DNA of 64,000 nt, taken from the NCBI GenBank assembly GCA_018394295.1, contig CP074573.1, forward strand, positions 2,487,156 to 2,551,155, read 5' to 3'. Source of the stretch: Mycoplasmatota bacterium. GTDB lineage: Bacteria > Bacillota_I > Bacilli_A > Haloplasmatales > Haloplasmataceae. Below are positions 27,296 to 36,561 of this stretch, piece by piece. The position numbers and the translations under genes were made by a program. The notes beneath the pieces were generated by a model that made no database searches, was not told where the DNA came from, and saw only the letters and a program-made list of their open reading frames with translations. Position 1 is the stretch's first letter. Every line of letters begins with the position of its first letter.

Positions 27296-27811
27296 TTAGT
27301 CAATTATAGTCTCTTTGATAAGCTCATTCAGTTCAAACCCCTCATGTTGAAGAAGCCATTTTTTTGTAGAAATTCTACTACCAGCATAACCAACTAATTT
27401 TCCACTCTTACCAATTACACGATGGCAAGGAATAATTAATGGTAGTGGATTACTTTTATTTGCTTGACCAATTGCTCTTACAGCTTTAGGATTTCCAATT
27501 ATCTCAGCAATTTCTTGATAAGACTTTGTCACACCATAAGGAATATTACTTAGTGCTTGCCAAACTTTCTTTCTAAAATCAGTTCCTTCTATGTCTATAG
27601 ATACTGTAAATTCTTTTCTTTTTCCTTGGAAATATTCATTGATTTGTTTAATTACTTCTTGACACAAATCGCTTCTTCTATTTAAATGATTTTCATTTAA
27701 ATAGTCATTCCATTTGTCTTCAAATAACTCTACTTTAGAAACTCCATTTTCAGAAATAACCACAAAAATCTTACCAATTGGTGATTCATAATAATCATAT
27801 CCAATATTCAT
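27296..27811 (-). CDS. ogt: Methylated-DNA--protein-cysteine methyltransferase
   Basis: A suicide repair protein that transfers alkyl groups from O6-alkylguanine to its own Cys129 in the IIPCHRVIG motif. 171 residues, the usual Ogt length. The DNA-binding helix (SYQEIAEIIGNPKAVRAIGQ) precedes the active site, and the C-terminal LLQHEG is present. The gene overlaps the last base of the kinase-like gene upstream, so both are on one transcript. Confidence 0.96.
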   Translation of the reverse strand: MNIGYDYYESPIGKIFVVISENGVSKVELFEDKWNDYLNENHLNRRSDLCQEVIKQINEYFQGKRKEFTVSIDIEGTDFRKKVWQALSNIPYGVTKSYQEIAEIIGNPKAVRAIGQANKSNPLPLIIPCHRVIGKSGKLVGYAGSRISTKKWLLQHEGFELNELIKETIID

Positions 27812-28737
27812 TAAATCATTTCCCTTTCTTTAAAATAGGTTAATGTATCTAGAATGATTTCTTTTAAATCATTATATTTTAAAGGTAAATCATTTTTACC
27901 TCCAAGCATTTGTAGGGGATTAATTAAATCTCGTAATTTAGCTAAATCATACCAATCTTTTGGTAATTTAACTTTAGCATAACGATTATATTCACATTCA
28001 AATAGTTTTATTTGATGATCGTTAAATAATCCTTGATAACGAAAAAACTGTCCAATATCCCCTAAAGAATGTCCAAACCCACAATATTCCCAATCAACAA
28101 TATATACTCTTTGCTTATTATCAACTAACATATTAGCAGGTCTAAAATCACTATGAATAAAAGACTGATAACTATCAATCTTCTTTAATTGATTTTCAGA
28201 ATGTTTAACAAGTGTTTTAACGCTATCCACTATTTTATTTCCAAGTCGTTCAATCACATAATGGTTATCAAGAAATAAATTATACCATGTAGAAAATGGT
28301 GGATATTCTGCTTCAACAAAGCCACAAAGCCTTTTTTTATCCACTTGATGGATAAGTGCAGCCGTTTTGGCAACTTGTTTTATTAGTTTATCATCCAAAG
28401 AACCTTTTTTTAATAAAGACTGCATTGAAATTGATTCTATATATTCATAAATTAGATACTCTTTTCTATTTATTGTTCCTGAATATAATAATTTAGGAAC
28501 ATGTATATAATCATCAAGCGCCCTAGAGATAACTTCTTCATTCTTACTAAGCCCAACACATATTCTTAAGAGAAATTTTCCTTCCGAAGTTAATACCATA
28601 TAATTACTATTTCTACATCCAATCGATATTGATTTATAATCTAATACTTTACTTTTATTAAACTCATCAAATATTTTACCCAATGATTCCTTTGTCAAAG
28701 AATAAATGGGTATTGAACGCTCCCAACAATCATCCAT
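27811..28737 (-). CDS. Aminoglycoside phosphotransferase/choline kinase-fold protein
   Basis: A 308-residue small-molecule kinase of the APH fold. The Brenner motif reads HSDFRPANMLVD (His, catalytic Asp, Asn) and the metal-binding motif VDWEYCGFG, where DWE replaces the usual DFE/DFG. The N-terminal lobe has GCRNSNYMV and YEYIESISMQ hinge sequence. DWEY is frequent in choline/ethanolamine kinase-like and thiamine kinase-like proteins, so a sugar, choline or antibiotic substrate cannot be distinguished. In one operon with ogt. Confidence 0.85.
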   Translation of the reverse strand: MDDCWERSIPIYSLTKESLGKIFDEFNKSKVLDYKSISIGCRNSNYMVLTSEGKFLLRICVGLSKNEEVISRALDDYIHVPKLLYSGTINRKEYLIYEYIESISMQSLLKKGSLDDKLIKQVAKTAALIHQVDKKRLCGFVEAEYPPFSTWYNLFLDNHYVIERLGNKIVDSVKTLVKHSENQLKKIDSYQSFIHSDFRPANMLVDNKQRVYIVDWEYCGFGHSLGDIGQFFRYQGLFNDHQIKLFECEYNRYAKVKLPKDWYDLAKLRDLINPLQMLGGKNDLPLKYNDLKEIILDTLTYFKEREMI

Positions 28738-28921
28738 AATTTTCCTCCATAAAATAACTTTCTAAAAATGGTTATTAATAAATTACTGTCATTAATGTTG
28801 AAACTTGTTTTAAATAAAACTAAATTTAAATTACACGAAAAACCTCGATTTTACTGGATTTTAAAGACTAGAAACGATATTGCTCATTAATACATATAAC
28901 ATTTAATTAAATTTCGATTAC

Positions 28922-29800
28922 TTATTCTCCGAAATAAATTTCATTTTTTCTAATATATGCTACTAAACTAATTTCAAATGATGGCACTTCTTCTTCAATA
29001 AAGGAATAATCAAGATCATCAAAAAAATCTTCATTATATAAATTAATATAACTTTCCTTTGTTCCGTCGCTATACTTATCAATTACTGGTTTATTATCTT
29101 GATATATTTTATTGGCTTCTTCCATTAAATCACTTAATTTTTTATTTCCTATAGCATTAAAACCTTCTTGAGCAATTTGTGCAAGTTGTTTTATTTGATT
29201 AAAATATAGTAGATTTATACCCCCTTTATTTACTTCATTAACAATATTATAGCATGAATATACATATTGACATGGTTTTGGTAGTGAAGTTATAATACTA
29301 TACTCATTATGCCAATTATCTATTTTATTGTACATCCAAATCATTACAGCATCAATCACTTCTAAATCAGGTAGTGAAGTCACAGTACTTCTTTCTAATA
29401 ATTTGTACCTATCAATTCTTTTCTTTAATAATTCATTTATCTTTTCAGCAACTTTTACAGGTTTAGATGTATTTATCATTTTTATTACTTTTTGATCACG
29501 AGTTTTAATGTAAATACCTGTATTTTGGTTATTGGCAAATATAGAAAAATCTGATGGGATTCCATAAGCATTAACAATCTTACATAATGGTATCACCTGT
29601 TTAGTAGTAGGTAATTTTTTCGATACACCATAGATGATTAGTGATTGGGAATCTTCATCAAAAGTAATTGAATGAATAGGAATAAATAAAGTATATATAA
29701 AGGTAGAAATAGTTAATGCTTGTAATCCGTAGAATACATATACAAACGGTTTTTCATTTGAATAACCTGTATATATTAAGACTGATGATAAAATAAACAT
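28922..29800 (-). CDS. Membrane protein with C-terminal DUF4375/DMP19-like domain; 5' end frameshifted
   Basis: 292 residues as annotated. Two membrane helices lie at 1-40, followed by a PH-like beta segment (ITFDEDSQSLIIYGVSKKLP) and a C-terminal helical domain (YSCYNIVNEVNKGGINLLYF, AQEGFNAIGNKKLSDLM) resembling DUF4375/DMP19. Upstream the same frame continues NKEREKQYYEKGKKKYVVGK, then TVFSLKYFLPS, before the ATG at 29800, without any start codon. An ATG at 29909, just after the ankyrin gene stop, opens MKLNNK one frame off. A one-base indel near 29890 would join them, giving about 328 residues. Confidence 0.7.
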   Translation of the reverse strand: MFILSSVLIYTGYSNEKPFVYVFYGLQALTISTFIYTLFIPIHSITFDEDSQSLIIYGVSKKLPTTKQVIPLCKIVNAYGIPSDFSIFANNQNTGIYIKTRDQKVIKMINTSKPVKVAEKINELLKKRIDRYKLLERSTVTSLPDLEVIDAVMIWMYNKIDNWHNEYSIITSLPKPCQYVYSCYNIVNEVNKGGINLLYFNQIKQLAQIAQEGFNAIGNKKLSDLMEEANKIYQDNKPVIDKYSDGTKESYINLYNEDFFDDLDYSFIEEEVPSFEISLVAYIRKNEIYFGE

Positions 29801-29910
29801 ACTTGGTAAGAAATATTTAAGGGAAAATACAGTTTTGCCTACAACATATTTTTTTTTGCCTTTTTCATAATATTGTTTCTCTCTCTCTTTGTTTATTGTT
29901 CAATTTCATT

Positions 29911-31740
29911 TTACAATGAACCCGAAATACAAAATATCTTAAGAAAAATTAATATAATTATTAATCCGCCTAAAACGATAATTACCAGCCACAAAAAAGC
30001 TATATAAAGATAATGGACCAGCTTATTCTTATAAATACCTTGAGATAATTTTGCGGTATTAGCGCCATTTATTATTAGATAATCTGCAATTTTTTTATAA
30101 CCTTTATAAACTGCGGTTTGAAGCGGTGTTGTGACATTACCGTCGGTGTAATCAATCCCTGCACCATTTTGTATTAGTATTTTAACCACCTTATAATGAT
30201 TATTAAGAACTGCATTATGTAGCGGTGTTATTCCATTTGTTGATAAACTATCTATAAAAGCACCGTTTTTGATTAATAATTTAACAATCGAAGTATCACC
30301 TATATCACATGCATCATGCAACGGAGTTGCACCATTTTTATTAGCTACGGTATTAATATCAGCACCATTATCTATTAATAGTTTTATTAAATCCAAATTT
30401 TTTGTATAAATAGAGAGATAAAACGGCGTCAGATGTTGATTAGATTTGATATTCAAATTTGCATGATATTTTATTAATAACTCAATCATAGAAATATTAT
30501 CCCGGTCTACAGCCATATGTAAAGGGGTGAGACCTTTATCGTTTTGTACATCAGGTAATGCCTGATGAGTTAATAAAAGTTCAGCCATCTCAATTGAATC
30601 AACCATCGCCGCAAGATGAAGGGGTGTTAATAAATCCTTGCTTTTGGCATTCACATCTAATCCATTTTCAATAAATACTTTTGCTATCTCATCATTTTTA
30701 GAATAGATTGAAATATGAAGAGGTGAAAAGTTATGATTATTAAAGATATTTGTTGGTTTAATACCTAGTTGCATAAAATAAGCAAAAGCTTTAAGAGAAT
30801 TAAATGAAGCAACCCAAAAATAAACTTTTTCTTGATAATTTTTTAGATTCACGCCATTTTGTAATAAATAATCAATCATTTCCACATTATCTAACATTAT
30901 CGCAATTGATAAAGGATTTTCATTCTGTTTATTTTTTAGATTAAGCTTTGATTGATGATCGATTAATATTTTAATAATTTCCATTTCTTGCTGATAACAA
31001 GCAATATGGATTGGTGTATTCCCGTAATTATCTTGATGATTAAGCTTTGCTCCTAATTCAATAAGTAATTTAGCGGCCATAAATCCCTTCGAATACAAAG
31101 CTTTATGTAATGGCGTCAGACCTTCATCACTTTCATCATTAATATCTAAACCATTTTCGATTAAAAATCGTAATATATTAACTGCATTTTCAATAGCAAC
31201 CAAATGTAAAAGTGATTCATTATAGTAATTTCGCACATCAATATTAAGCTCTCCATTAGTAAAAAACGCTTTTACCATTTGTAGATTGTCATTTCTTATA
31301 GCTTCCCAAATTATAGCTTCACTTTGTGTATCTTCATTAGAGGGAAAACGTAATTCCTTAAATAAAGTGATGCCTAAATCAGTAAAATTAATAAAGACAT
31401 TTTCTAAATTGACTTCATCGATACTTTTATCATCTGCCCTAAGTCGAATTGCCTTTAAGAATTCAGCTAAATAACTATTTTTCATATCGATTGGAAATAG
31501 CTTAGATAATTCTAACGCAACATTTCTGTCCAATTCAGCGGTTGTTGCTAGCAATTTATTAAAATATAGACCTTTATCATTGGTAATCTCTCTTAAAAAA
31601 TCCGTTAACATAATCTCTTCATGATATTTTTCAACAGAAAATACATCTAATTTAGCAATTAGATAGAAAACTGTTATCCAGTTTTCATCCTTCAATTTTT
31701 TATTTTCACGTATTAATTCCCTTAAACTCACATTTCCCAT
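29911..31740 (-). CDS. Ankyrin-repeat protein with C-terminal membrane anchor
   Basis: A 609-residue protein. After a 120-residue helical N-terminal part come about 13 ankyrin repeats (consensus GLTPLHxAxxxxNxxxxxLLIxxGAxxN, about 120-550). A short basic segment and one membrane helix (YIAFLWLVIIVLGGLIIILI) lie near the C-terminus. With no signal peptide, the repeats probably stay in the cytoplasm. The stop codon abuts the likely ATG (29909) of the DUF4375-like membrane protein, so the two are co-translated and may act as a pair. AGGAG precedes the start. Confidence 0.9.
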   Translation of the reverse strand: MGNVSLRELIRENKKLKDENWITVFYLIAKLDVFSVEKYHEEIMLTDFLREITNDKGLYFNKLLATTAELDRNVALELSKLFPIDMKNSYLAEFLKAIRLRADDKSIDEVNLENVFINFTDLGITLFKELRFPSNEDTQSEAIIWEAIRNDNLQMVKAFFTNGELNIDVRNYYNESLLHLVAIENAVNILRFLIENGLDINDESDEGLTPLHKALYSKGFMAAKLLIELGAKLNHQDNYGNTPIHIACYQQEMEIIKILIDHQSKLNLKNKQNENPLSIAIMLDNVEMIDYLLQNGVNLKNYQEKVYFWVASFNSLKAFAYFMQLGIKPTNIFNNHNFSPLHISIYSKNDEIAKVFIENGLDVNAKSKDLLTPLHLAAMVDSIEMAELLLTHQALPDVQNDKGLTPLHMAVDRDNISMIELLIKYHANLNIKSNQHLTPFYLSIYTKNLDLIKLLIDNGADINTVANKNGATPLHDACDIGDTSIVKLLIKNGAFIDSLSTNGITPLHNAVLNNHYKVVKILIQNGAGIDYTDGNVTTPLQTAVYKGYKKIADYLIINGANTAKLSQGIYKNKLVHYLYIAFLWLVIIVLGGLIIILIFLKIFCISGSL

Positions 31741-31840
31741 AACAAACTCCTACTATTTTAATTATTAATTTTTTTACTTTTTAAATTATTATAATTACTG
31801 GTTAAATTATACTCGTAAGTATTTGTGTTTTCGAGGACAT

Positions 31841-31966
31841 TTAGTTATTAAGTACTTTAATATCCCCCCTACCGTTATGTAATACGTTTGGTGGATCCCC
31901 TGGCTCCGAACCCGTATCCATTTTTGCCACTTTTAATGGTAAAAAAACATAATTTTGTATAAATTA
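31841..31966 (-). pseudogene. Short GC-richer coding relic
   Basis: The minus strand reads LPLKVAKMDTGSEPGDPPNV followed by LHNGRGDIKVLNN and a stop, with a TAA just upstream and no good start. Codon use is noticeably more GC-rich than in the surrounding genes, suggesting transferred DNA. The protein family is not recognised. The rest of 31741-32056 shows no gene. Confidence 0.4.
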
Positions 31967-32056
31967 AAACTCCTGTATTTCTATTATAAACTACAAGTGT
32001 TGTCATTTCTATACATATATTTATTTTATTATTCCTATATGGACATGGATATCATG

Positions 32057-32248
32057 GTGGAGATGGCGGGAATTTCTATGCGTATATTATTTATGTTCTA
32101 GTGTCCGAAAAATACTGAAATCACGTTAAATTATACCGTGGTTTCTTTTATTTTATGGGTAATACCAATTTAATCGTGCCAAAATCATGCCACAGAATTA
32201 TTTTTTAGTACATATTTACTTGTTTTGATAATGTATAAAGAAACTGCA
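32057..32248. repeat. 192-bp direct repeat, copy 1, with tmRNA-3'-end-like core
   Basis: Identical in length and nearly identical in sequence to 40393-40584. Read on the minus strand it ends ATTCCCGCCATCTCCACCA, the pattern of the T-arm/acceptor 3' end of many tmRNA genes. The upstream half of a T-arm is absent, so this is an attachment-type core rather than a gene. The repeat also includes the last 21 codons of the membrane protein at 32185-32760 and an imperfect terminator-like hairpin (GAAATCACG / CGTGGTTTC). Confidence 0.75.
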
Positions 32249-32760
32249 AATAATAATGATAATATTAAATTAAAATCATCAATTGATAACACATATAGTT
32301 TCCTAATATAGTAAGGTACACTCGAGCATAACATTATAGTAGTTAACACAAAAAAGACCCCATTAAATACTAATCCAATTTTGGAATTTATATTAGTTCT
32401 AATTAAATATTGATCTGAGAAAAATAATAAGCCTGTGTACCATAATAATACCGTAGAGTCATGAAATAAAGTATTTTCTACCTTTAGTAAACCTGGTGGA
32501 TATAAAAATACAAAGAACAAAACAAAGATAGCAAAAATTATAACTACTAACAATATAACATTTATTATGAAATTTATTCTTTTTAGTGTTTTTTTTGTTT
32601 CATCTGAACGTGATCTTATATAATAAATTAAAAATACTATTATAATTGATAAGGATAATGTAGTATACCATTTTGTGCCATTAATTATTGCAATTATGAA
32701 CACATAAACGATAGATAATAATATAATTACCAATGCCAATAATTCTGTAATTTTCTTCAT
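32185..32760 (-). CDS. Small multi-pass membrane protein
   Basis: A 191-residue protein with five or six membrane helices separated by short loops and two charged stretches (RSRSDETKKTLKRINF, RTNINSK). Not recognised. A dead remnant of the same gene (AVFLYIIKTSEYVFKYKSVA) is left in the second repeat copy at 40521-40584. There the reading frame continues to RIWHD, so the TGA ending this gene may be a newer stop. GGAGGGGC precedes the ATG. Confidence 0.7.
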   Translation of the reverse strand: MKKITELLALVIILLSIVYVFIIAIINGTKWYTTLSLSIIIVFLIYYIRSRSDETKKTLKRINFIINVILLVVIIFAIFVLFFVFLYPPGLLKVENTLFHDSTVLLWYTGLLFFSDQYLIRTNINSKIGLVFNGVFFVLTTIMLCSSVPYYIRKLYVLSIDDFNLILSLLFAVSLYIIKTSKYVLKNNSVA

Positions 32761-32880
32761 TTATTTAGCCCCTCCCTCTTGTATTATCATTATATCACTA
32801 GAAATTATAAAAATAAAATAAAGTTCTTTCAAAATTCTTTTATTTTATGCCTTCTACCTTTATCTGAATCAAAACGATAA

Positions 32881-32950
32881 GTTTTTCCTGCACCACACCT
32901 TGCCAAGAATGAAAACGTAAAAAGAGTGAGATTATTTTTTCTCACTCTTT
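32881..32950. repeat. Second repeat block with bidirectional terminator, copy 1
   Basis: Matches 40585-40654 (GTTTTTCCTGCACCACAC start, then TTGCCAAGAATGAAAAC). It ends with the hairpin AAAGAGTGAG / CTCACTCTTT, a terminator for the GLUG gene when read on the minus strand. Confidence 0.8.
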
Positions 32951-32960
32951 ATGGTGACTA

Positions 32961-34193
32961 TTAACTAATTATTATACTTTGTTGATTCGGTACCTCTTTT
33001 AAGATAGGATACTCATTACGAATTAATGGTGTAAAATCCCAATTTAACTCAACTAATCCTAATTCATTAATAAACCAATCTTTCGTCATGCTTGCAGGTG
33101 TAATTATTTTATCATTTGGTATGTCACTAATGGATGGATTTATATAAAAGATATTATCTTCAAAATGATAATTATTAGAAATTATTTTACCAGAAATAAA
33201 TCCTTTATTGTTTACTTCATCGAAAGATAAAACTCCCACTATCTCTCTACCTATAATATTACCTATAACAAACGATGATGATATACTACCTGAGCTCGTA
33301 CCAGCAATCCCACCTACCATTTTTTCTCCTTTAACATCTTCAATGGTGTAGCAATTCTCTACTACACCTCCTACGTCATTCGAACCTGCAATTCCGCCAA
33401 CGATATCCACTCCATTTACTTTCGCTTCAGTATAACTTGTTCTAATATTTACGTGATTTATCCCTGCAATTCCACCAGTGAAATATTTACCCCTAACTAT
33501 ACCTTTAAAAGAGGATTGTTCAATCACTGAATTATTTATTCCAACCAATCCACCAACTTTTTCAATACCCTCTACTTCCCCAATAGCGTGTACATTTATG
33601 ATAGTGCCCCAATTTTGTAACGCTACAGCTCCTGCAGCAAATCTTCTATCCTCTATCTTTATATTAACATTTCGTAAATTAAGATTTTTAACAATACCAC
33701 TATTATCCCTAGTATCTTTAACTTTATAAAATAATGGATATCGTAAATTGTTGATTGTCTTATCATTACCATCTAAAGTACCTGTAAATTCTGGTATCAC
33801 ATACCCTTTAGTAGTCGTAAAATCGTTGAAATCTATATCATTTCCTAAATAGTAGTTCCCACCTGGGTTCCATTCTATCTTAAAGAAATCATTCATTGAA
33901 TTGATTTTATAGACTCTCAAATCTAAATATATATTACTTGCTAATGGTAATAAAGATAGCAATATAAAACAAAAATAGAGTTTATTTCTATATTTTCCAA
34001 GAGAATATGATGGGATCTTTTTAGCTAGATTAACTGAAATATATATAAATAAGACACAAATAATTATTAAAGTTATTATTGTAACTATGAAGATTGGATT
34101 AAAAATTTTTAATTTATTAATGAAAGCATACAATATACTAAGAGGTATACTTGCAATTAAAACATATATATAATGGGCAATTAATTTACGCAT
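32961..34193 (-). CDS. Membrane-anchored GLUG-repeat protein
   Basis: A 410-residue protein. Three membrane helices occupy about 1-90 (the third, FCFILLSLLPLASNIYL, near 70-86). The rest is probably outside the cell: a short GxYYLGNDIDFND segment of the type found before GLUG domains, then five or six GLUG repeats (EKVGGLVGINNSVIEQSSF, YFTGGIAGIN, DIVGGIAGSN, KMVGGIAGTSSGSISSSF) that build a beta-helix. The C-terminal WDFTPLIRNEYPILK is the usual closing motif. It follows the 314-residue gene by 41 bases. Such proteins are often adhesins or peptidase-associated surface proteins; the role here is unknown. Confidence 0.85.
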   Translation of the reverse strand: MRKLIAHYIYVLIASIPLSILYAFINKLKIFNPIFIVTIITLIIICVLFIYISVNLAKKIPSYSLGKYRNKLYFCFILLSLLPLASNIYLDLRVYKINSMNDFFKIEWNPGGNYYLGNDIDFNDFTTTKGYVIPEFTGTLDGNDKTINNLRYPLFYKVKDTRDNSGIVKNLNLRNVNIKIEDRRFAAGAVALQNWGTIINVHAIGEVEGIEKVGGLVGINNSVIEQSSFKGIVRGKYFTGGIAGINHVNIRTSYTEAKVNGVDIVGGIAGSNDVGGVVENCYTIEDVKGEKMVGGIAGTSSGSISSSFVIGNIIGREIVGVLSFDEVNNKGFISGKIISNNYHFEDNIFYINPSISDIPNDKIITPASMTKDWFINELGLVELNWDFTPLIRNEYPILKEVPNQQSIIIS

Positions 34194-34234
34194 TACTTAT
34201 CTCCTTTACATAGTTTCCTATAGTAAAATATTAT

Positions 34235-35179
34235 TTAATGATATGAATGTTGTAACTTTCCATTTTCAAATTTATATTGTAAGTAATCATGTGGAATGAT
34301 ACTTGCTTCAAGCAGTAATTTGAATGAAATATTATAATCAAAAGATAACACTGGATATTCAGTAACCACATTCATTTTTAAATGTGATTGTCTCTTTTTT
34401 ATAAATTCACTTGGTGAAACAGAATCTTTGTTCATTTTCAAGTATTGATTATTTCCTGTAACAAATGCCATTGAATACACATTATTATCTTTCAATCTAT
34501 TTACATCATTTGTTTCGAAATATTTATCTTGATACTTGAATACATGTGATTGATAAGTATATTCTCCATTTTCTATAGCAGCTTCTACTATTGTCATAGG
34601 TATTGATAATAAATAATTTTTTGCATACACAATACCAACATCATATATATTACTCTTAATACCTTCAGATGATGTCTCATCAAAAATAGAGAAATTTTGA
34701 ATGTATTGTTCTGAATTAAATGTCAGTTTAATATCTGTTAATTTGCCACGAATTTCATGAGCAAACCAATTTATTGATCTTTTGAGCGGGTCGTAAACAT
34801 ATATTTCTGAATGAGTAAATATTACTCCAATATAAGTATTATGTTTACCACCTTCTTGATAAGTTTCTAGCTCCCATTGATAAAAAGCAGTATATATTTT
34901 CACGCCATCAATATCATAATAAGAGTATTTATAATAACCTGAACCAGTTTCAGGATCTATAACAAGGTCTTCCCCTATTGTAGTAAATGTATTTAAAACC
35001 GTTGAATCTGGATACATATGTACCCATGAATCCTTTGATATATGAAGATCAATATTATTAATATTTATAGTATAATTGCCTGTACTACTGTTGTTATGTG
35101 GGTACACTTTTATTATATAAGTTGAAGGATCTGGAATTATATTTAAATTCAATCTAAACCCGAAATCATTAATTCCCAT
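34235..35179 (-). CDS. Unknown protein, N-terminus probably lost at an intron junction
   Basis: A 314-residue beta-rich frame, not recognised (for example YYKYSYYDIDGVKIYTAFYQ and WELETYQEGGKHNTYIGVIF). The frame stays open upstream of the annotated ATG through NHYGSYVPSSGIDSEKISTL to about 35270 with no signal peptide or convincing start. It meets the broken 3' end of the group II intron at about 35310. It was probably a larger secreted protein. It is in line with the GLUG gene and likely shared a transcript with it. Confidence 0.6.
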   Translation of the reverse strand: MGINDFGFRLNLNIIPDPSTYIIKVYPHNNSSTGNYTININNIDLHISKDSWVHMYPDSTVLNTFTTIGEDLVIDPETGSGYYKYSYYDIDGVKIYTAFYQWELETYQEGGKHNTYIGVIFTHSEIYVYDPLKRSINWFAHEIRGKLTDIKLTFNSEQYIQNFSIFDETSSEGIKSNIYDVGIVYAKNYLLSIPMTIVEAAIENGEYTYQSHVFKYQDKYFETNDVNRLKDNNVYSMAFVTGNNQYLKMNKDSVSPSEFIKKRQSHLKMNVVTEYPVLSFDYNISFKLLLEASIIPHDYLQYKFENGKLQHSYH

Positions 35180-35310
35180 TCCAGATAATGTAGAAATTTT
35201 CTCAGAATCTATCCCAGAACTCGGAACATAACTACCATAATGGTTAATTATGGTAAAATTAAAATTGCATAAAATTTTTAAGAAAAAGGAGAAGTTTTTA
35301 ATGAAATATT

Positions 35311-36561
35311 TTAAGAAATTGATATTAGACCACGATGTTCTAATCTTTTATTTGTAATCGTAGTTGTTAAGATAAAGCTATGTGCGATTCGCGCATAGCT
35401 TTTTCTACTGTTTGCGTATTCCCAAGCCTTTTGACGACTTGCGCCTAGTTTCCTTAGGGATTTAAATCGTTTCCCAATCTTTTTCCATGCTTTCCAAATA
35501 CACATTCTTACACGAAATCTTATTTGTTCATCTAATTTTATCAATAACCATTTCATATCGGCTACTTTATAATAATTAACCCAACCTGTTATAAGTTGTT
35601 TTATTTTGAGTAACCGATAATCTAAACTGATACTCCATCTTCTAGATGTTAATTTCTTAATCTTTTCTTTTATTCTTTTAATTGATTTTGGATGTACTTT
35701 GATTCTAACTTGTCTGTGCCTGGGATTGTAGTAAAAGCCAAAGCCTAAAAATTTGATTCCTTTATTATAGTAATCTACTTTGCTTTTACTCTGATTAACT
35801 TTGAGTTTTAACTTCTTTTCAATAAAGTTAGTTATACTCTCCATTACTCTTTGTCCTGCACGTATACTTTTTACATATATATTACAGTCATCGGCATATC
35901 GTACAAATCTTAATCCTCTTTTAGTTAACTCTTTATCTAGTTCATTAAGCATGATATTTGATAATAATGGACTTAATGGTCCTCCTTGTGGTGTTCCTTC
36001 CTCACTATCTATTACGACTCCATTTATCATGATACCACTAACTAGATATTTCCTTATCAAACTCATTAAATCACTATCTTTAATTGTTAAAGATAATATT
36101 TGCATGAGTTTATCATGGTTAACCTTATCAAAGAATTTCTCTAAATCCGTATCAACTATAACTTTGTAACCATCATTTAAATACATTAAACTTCTCTCAA
36201 TTGCCATATGACAACCTCGATTTGGTCTAAATCCAAAACTAGAGTCACTAAATTGTTTCTCAAATATTGGTGATAGCACTTGATTAATGGCTTGTTGAAT
36301 GATTCTATCTATAACCGTTGGTATTCCTAGTAGTCTTACCCCACCATCAGGTTTTGGTATTTCTACTCTCCTAACGGGGTTAGGTTTATACTTTCTATTT
36401 CTTATGGCTCTTTTAATTTCATCACCATGTTTCATAAAATGTAATCCTCCTTGTTCAACATTCATCCCATCAATTCCAGCAGCACCTTTATTCTTCACTA
36501 CTCTAGCGATGGCTTCATTTAAATTGTAGTTACTTAAGATTAATTCTAGAAGATTTTCCAT
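35311..36561 (-). CDS. ltrA: Group II intron reverse transcriptase/maturase (class C type)
   Basis: A 416-residue intron-encoded protein. RT blocks 0-7 run from about 20 to 290, with FGFRPNRG at 109-116, PQGGPLSP at 191-198 and the catalytic YADD at 222-225. The maturase (X) domain contains LITGWVNYY, and there is no endonuclease domain, as in class C introns. The C-terminus ends ITNKRLEHRGLISIS, a few residues shorter than usual. No domain V is found after the stop. The start follows AAAGGAG. The protein may still be made, but its own intron can no longer splice. Confidence 0.9.
   Translation of the reverse strand: MENLLELILSNYNLNEAIARVVKNKGAAGIDGMNVEQGGLHFMKHGDEIKRAIRNRKYKPNPVRRVEIPKPDGGVRLLGIPTVIDRIIQQAINQVLSPIFEKQFSDSSFGFRPNRGCHMAIERSLMYLNDGYKVIVDTDLEKFFDKVNHDKLMQILSLTIKDSDLMSLIRKYLVSGIMINGVVIDSEEGTPQGGPLSPLLSNIMLNELDKELTKRGLRFVRYADDCNIYVKSIRAGQRVMESITNFIEKKLKLKVNQSKSKVDYYNKGIKFLGFGFYYNPRHRQVRIKVHPKSIKRIKEKIKKLTSRRWSISLDYRLLKIKQLITGWVNYYKVADMKWLLIKLDEQIRFRVRMCIWKAWKKIGKRFKSLRKLGASRQKAWEYANSRKSYARIAHSFILTTTITNKRLEHRGLISIS

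Noticed and set aside
31861-31932. Possible tRNA 3' half (GGTTCGGAGCC and CCACCA on the minus strand)
   Set aside because: No matching stems for a cloverleaf; the same bases form an open coding frame.
32057-32400. Complete tmRNA gene
   Set aside because: Only the last 19 bases resemble ssrA; there is no T-loop upstream, no tag reading frame and no 5' half.
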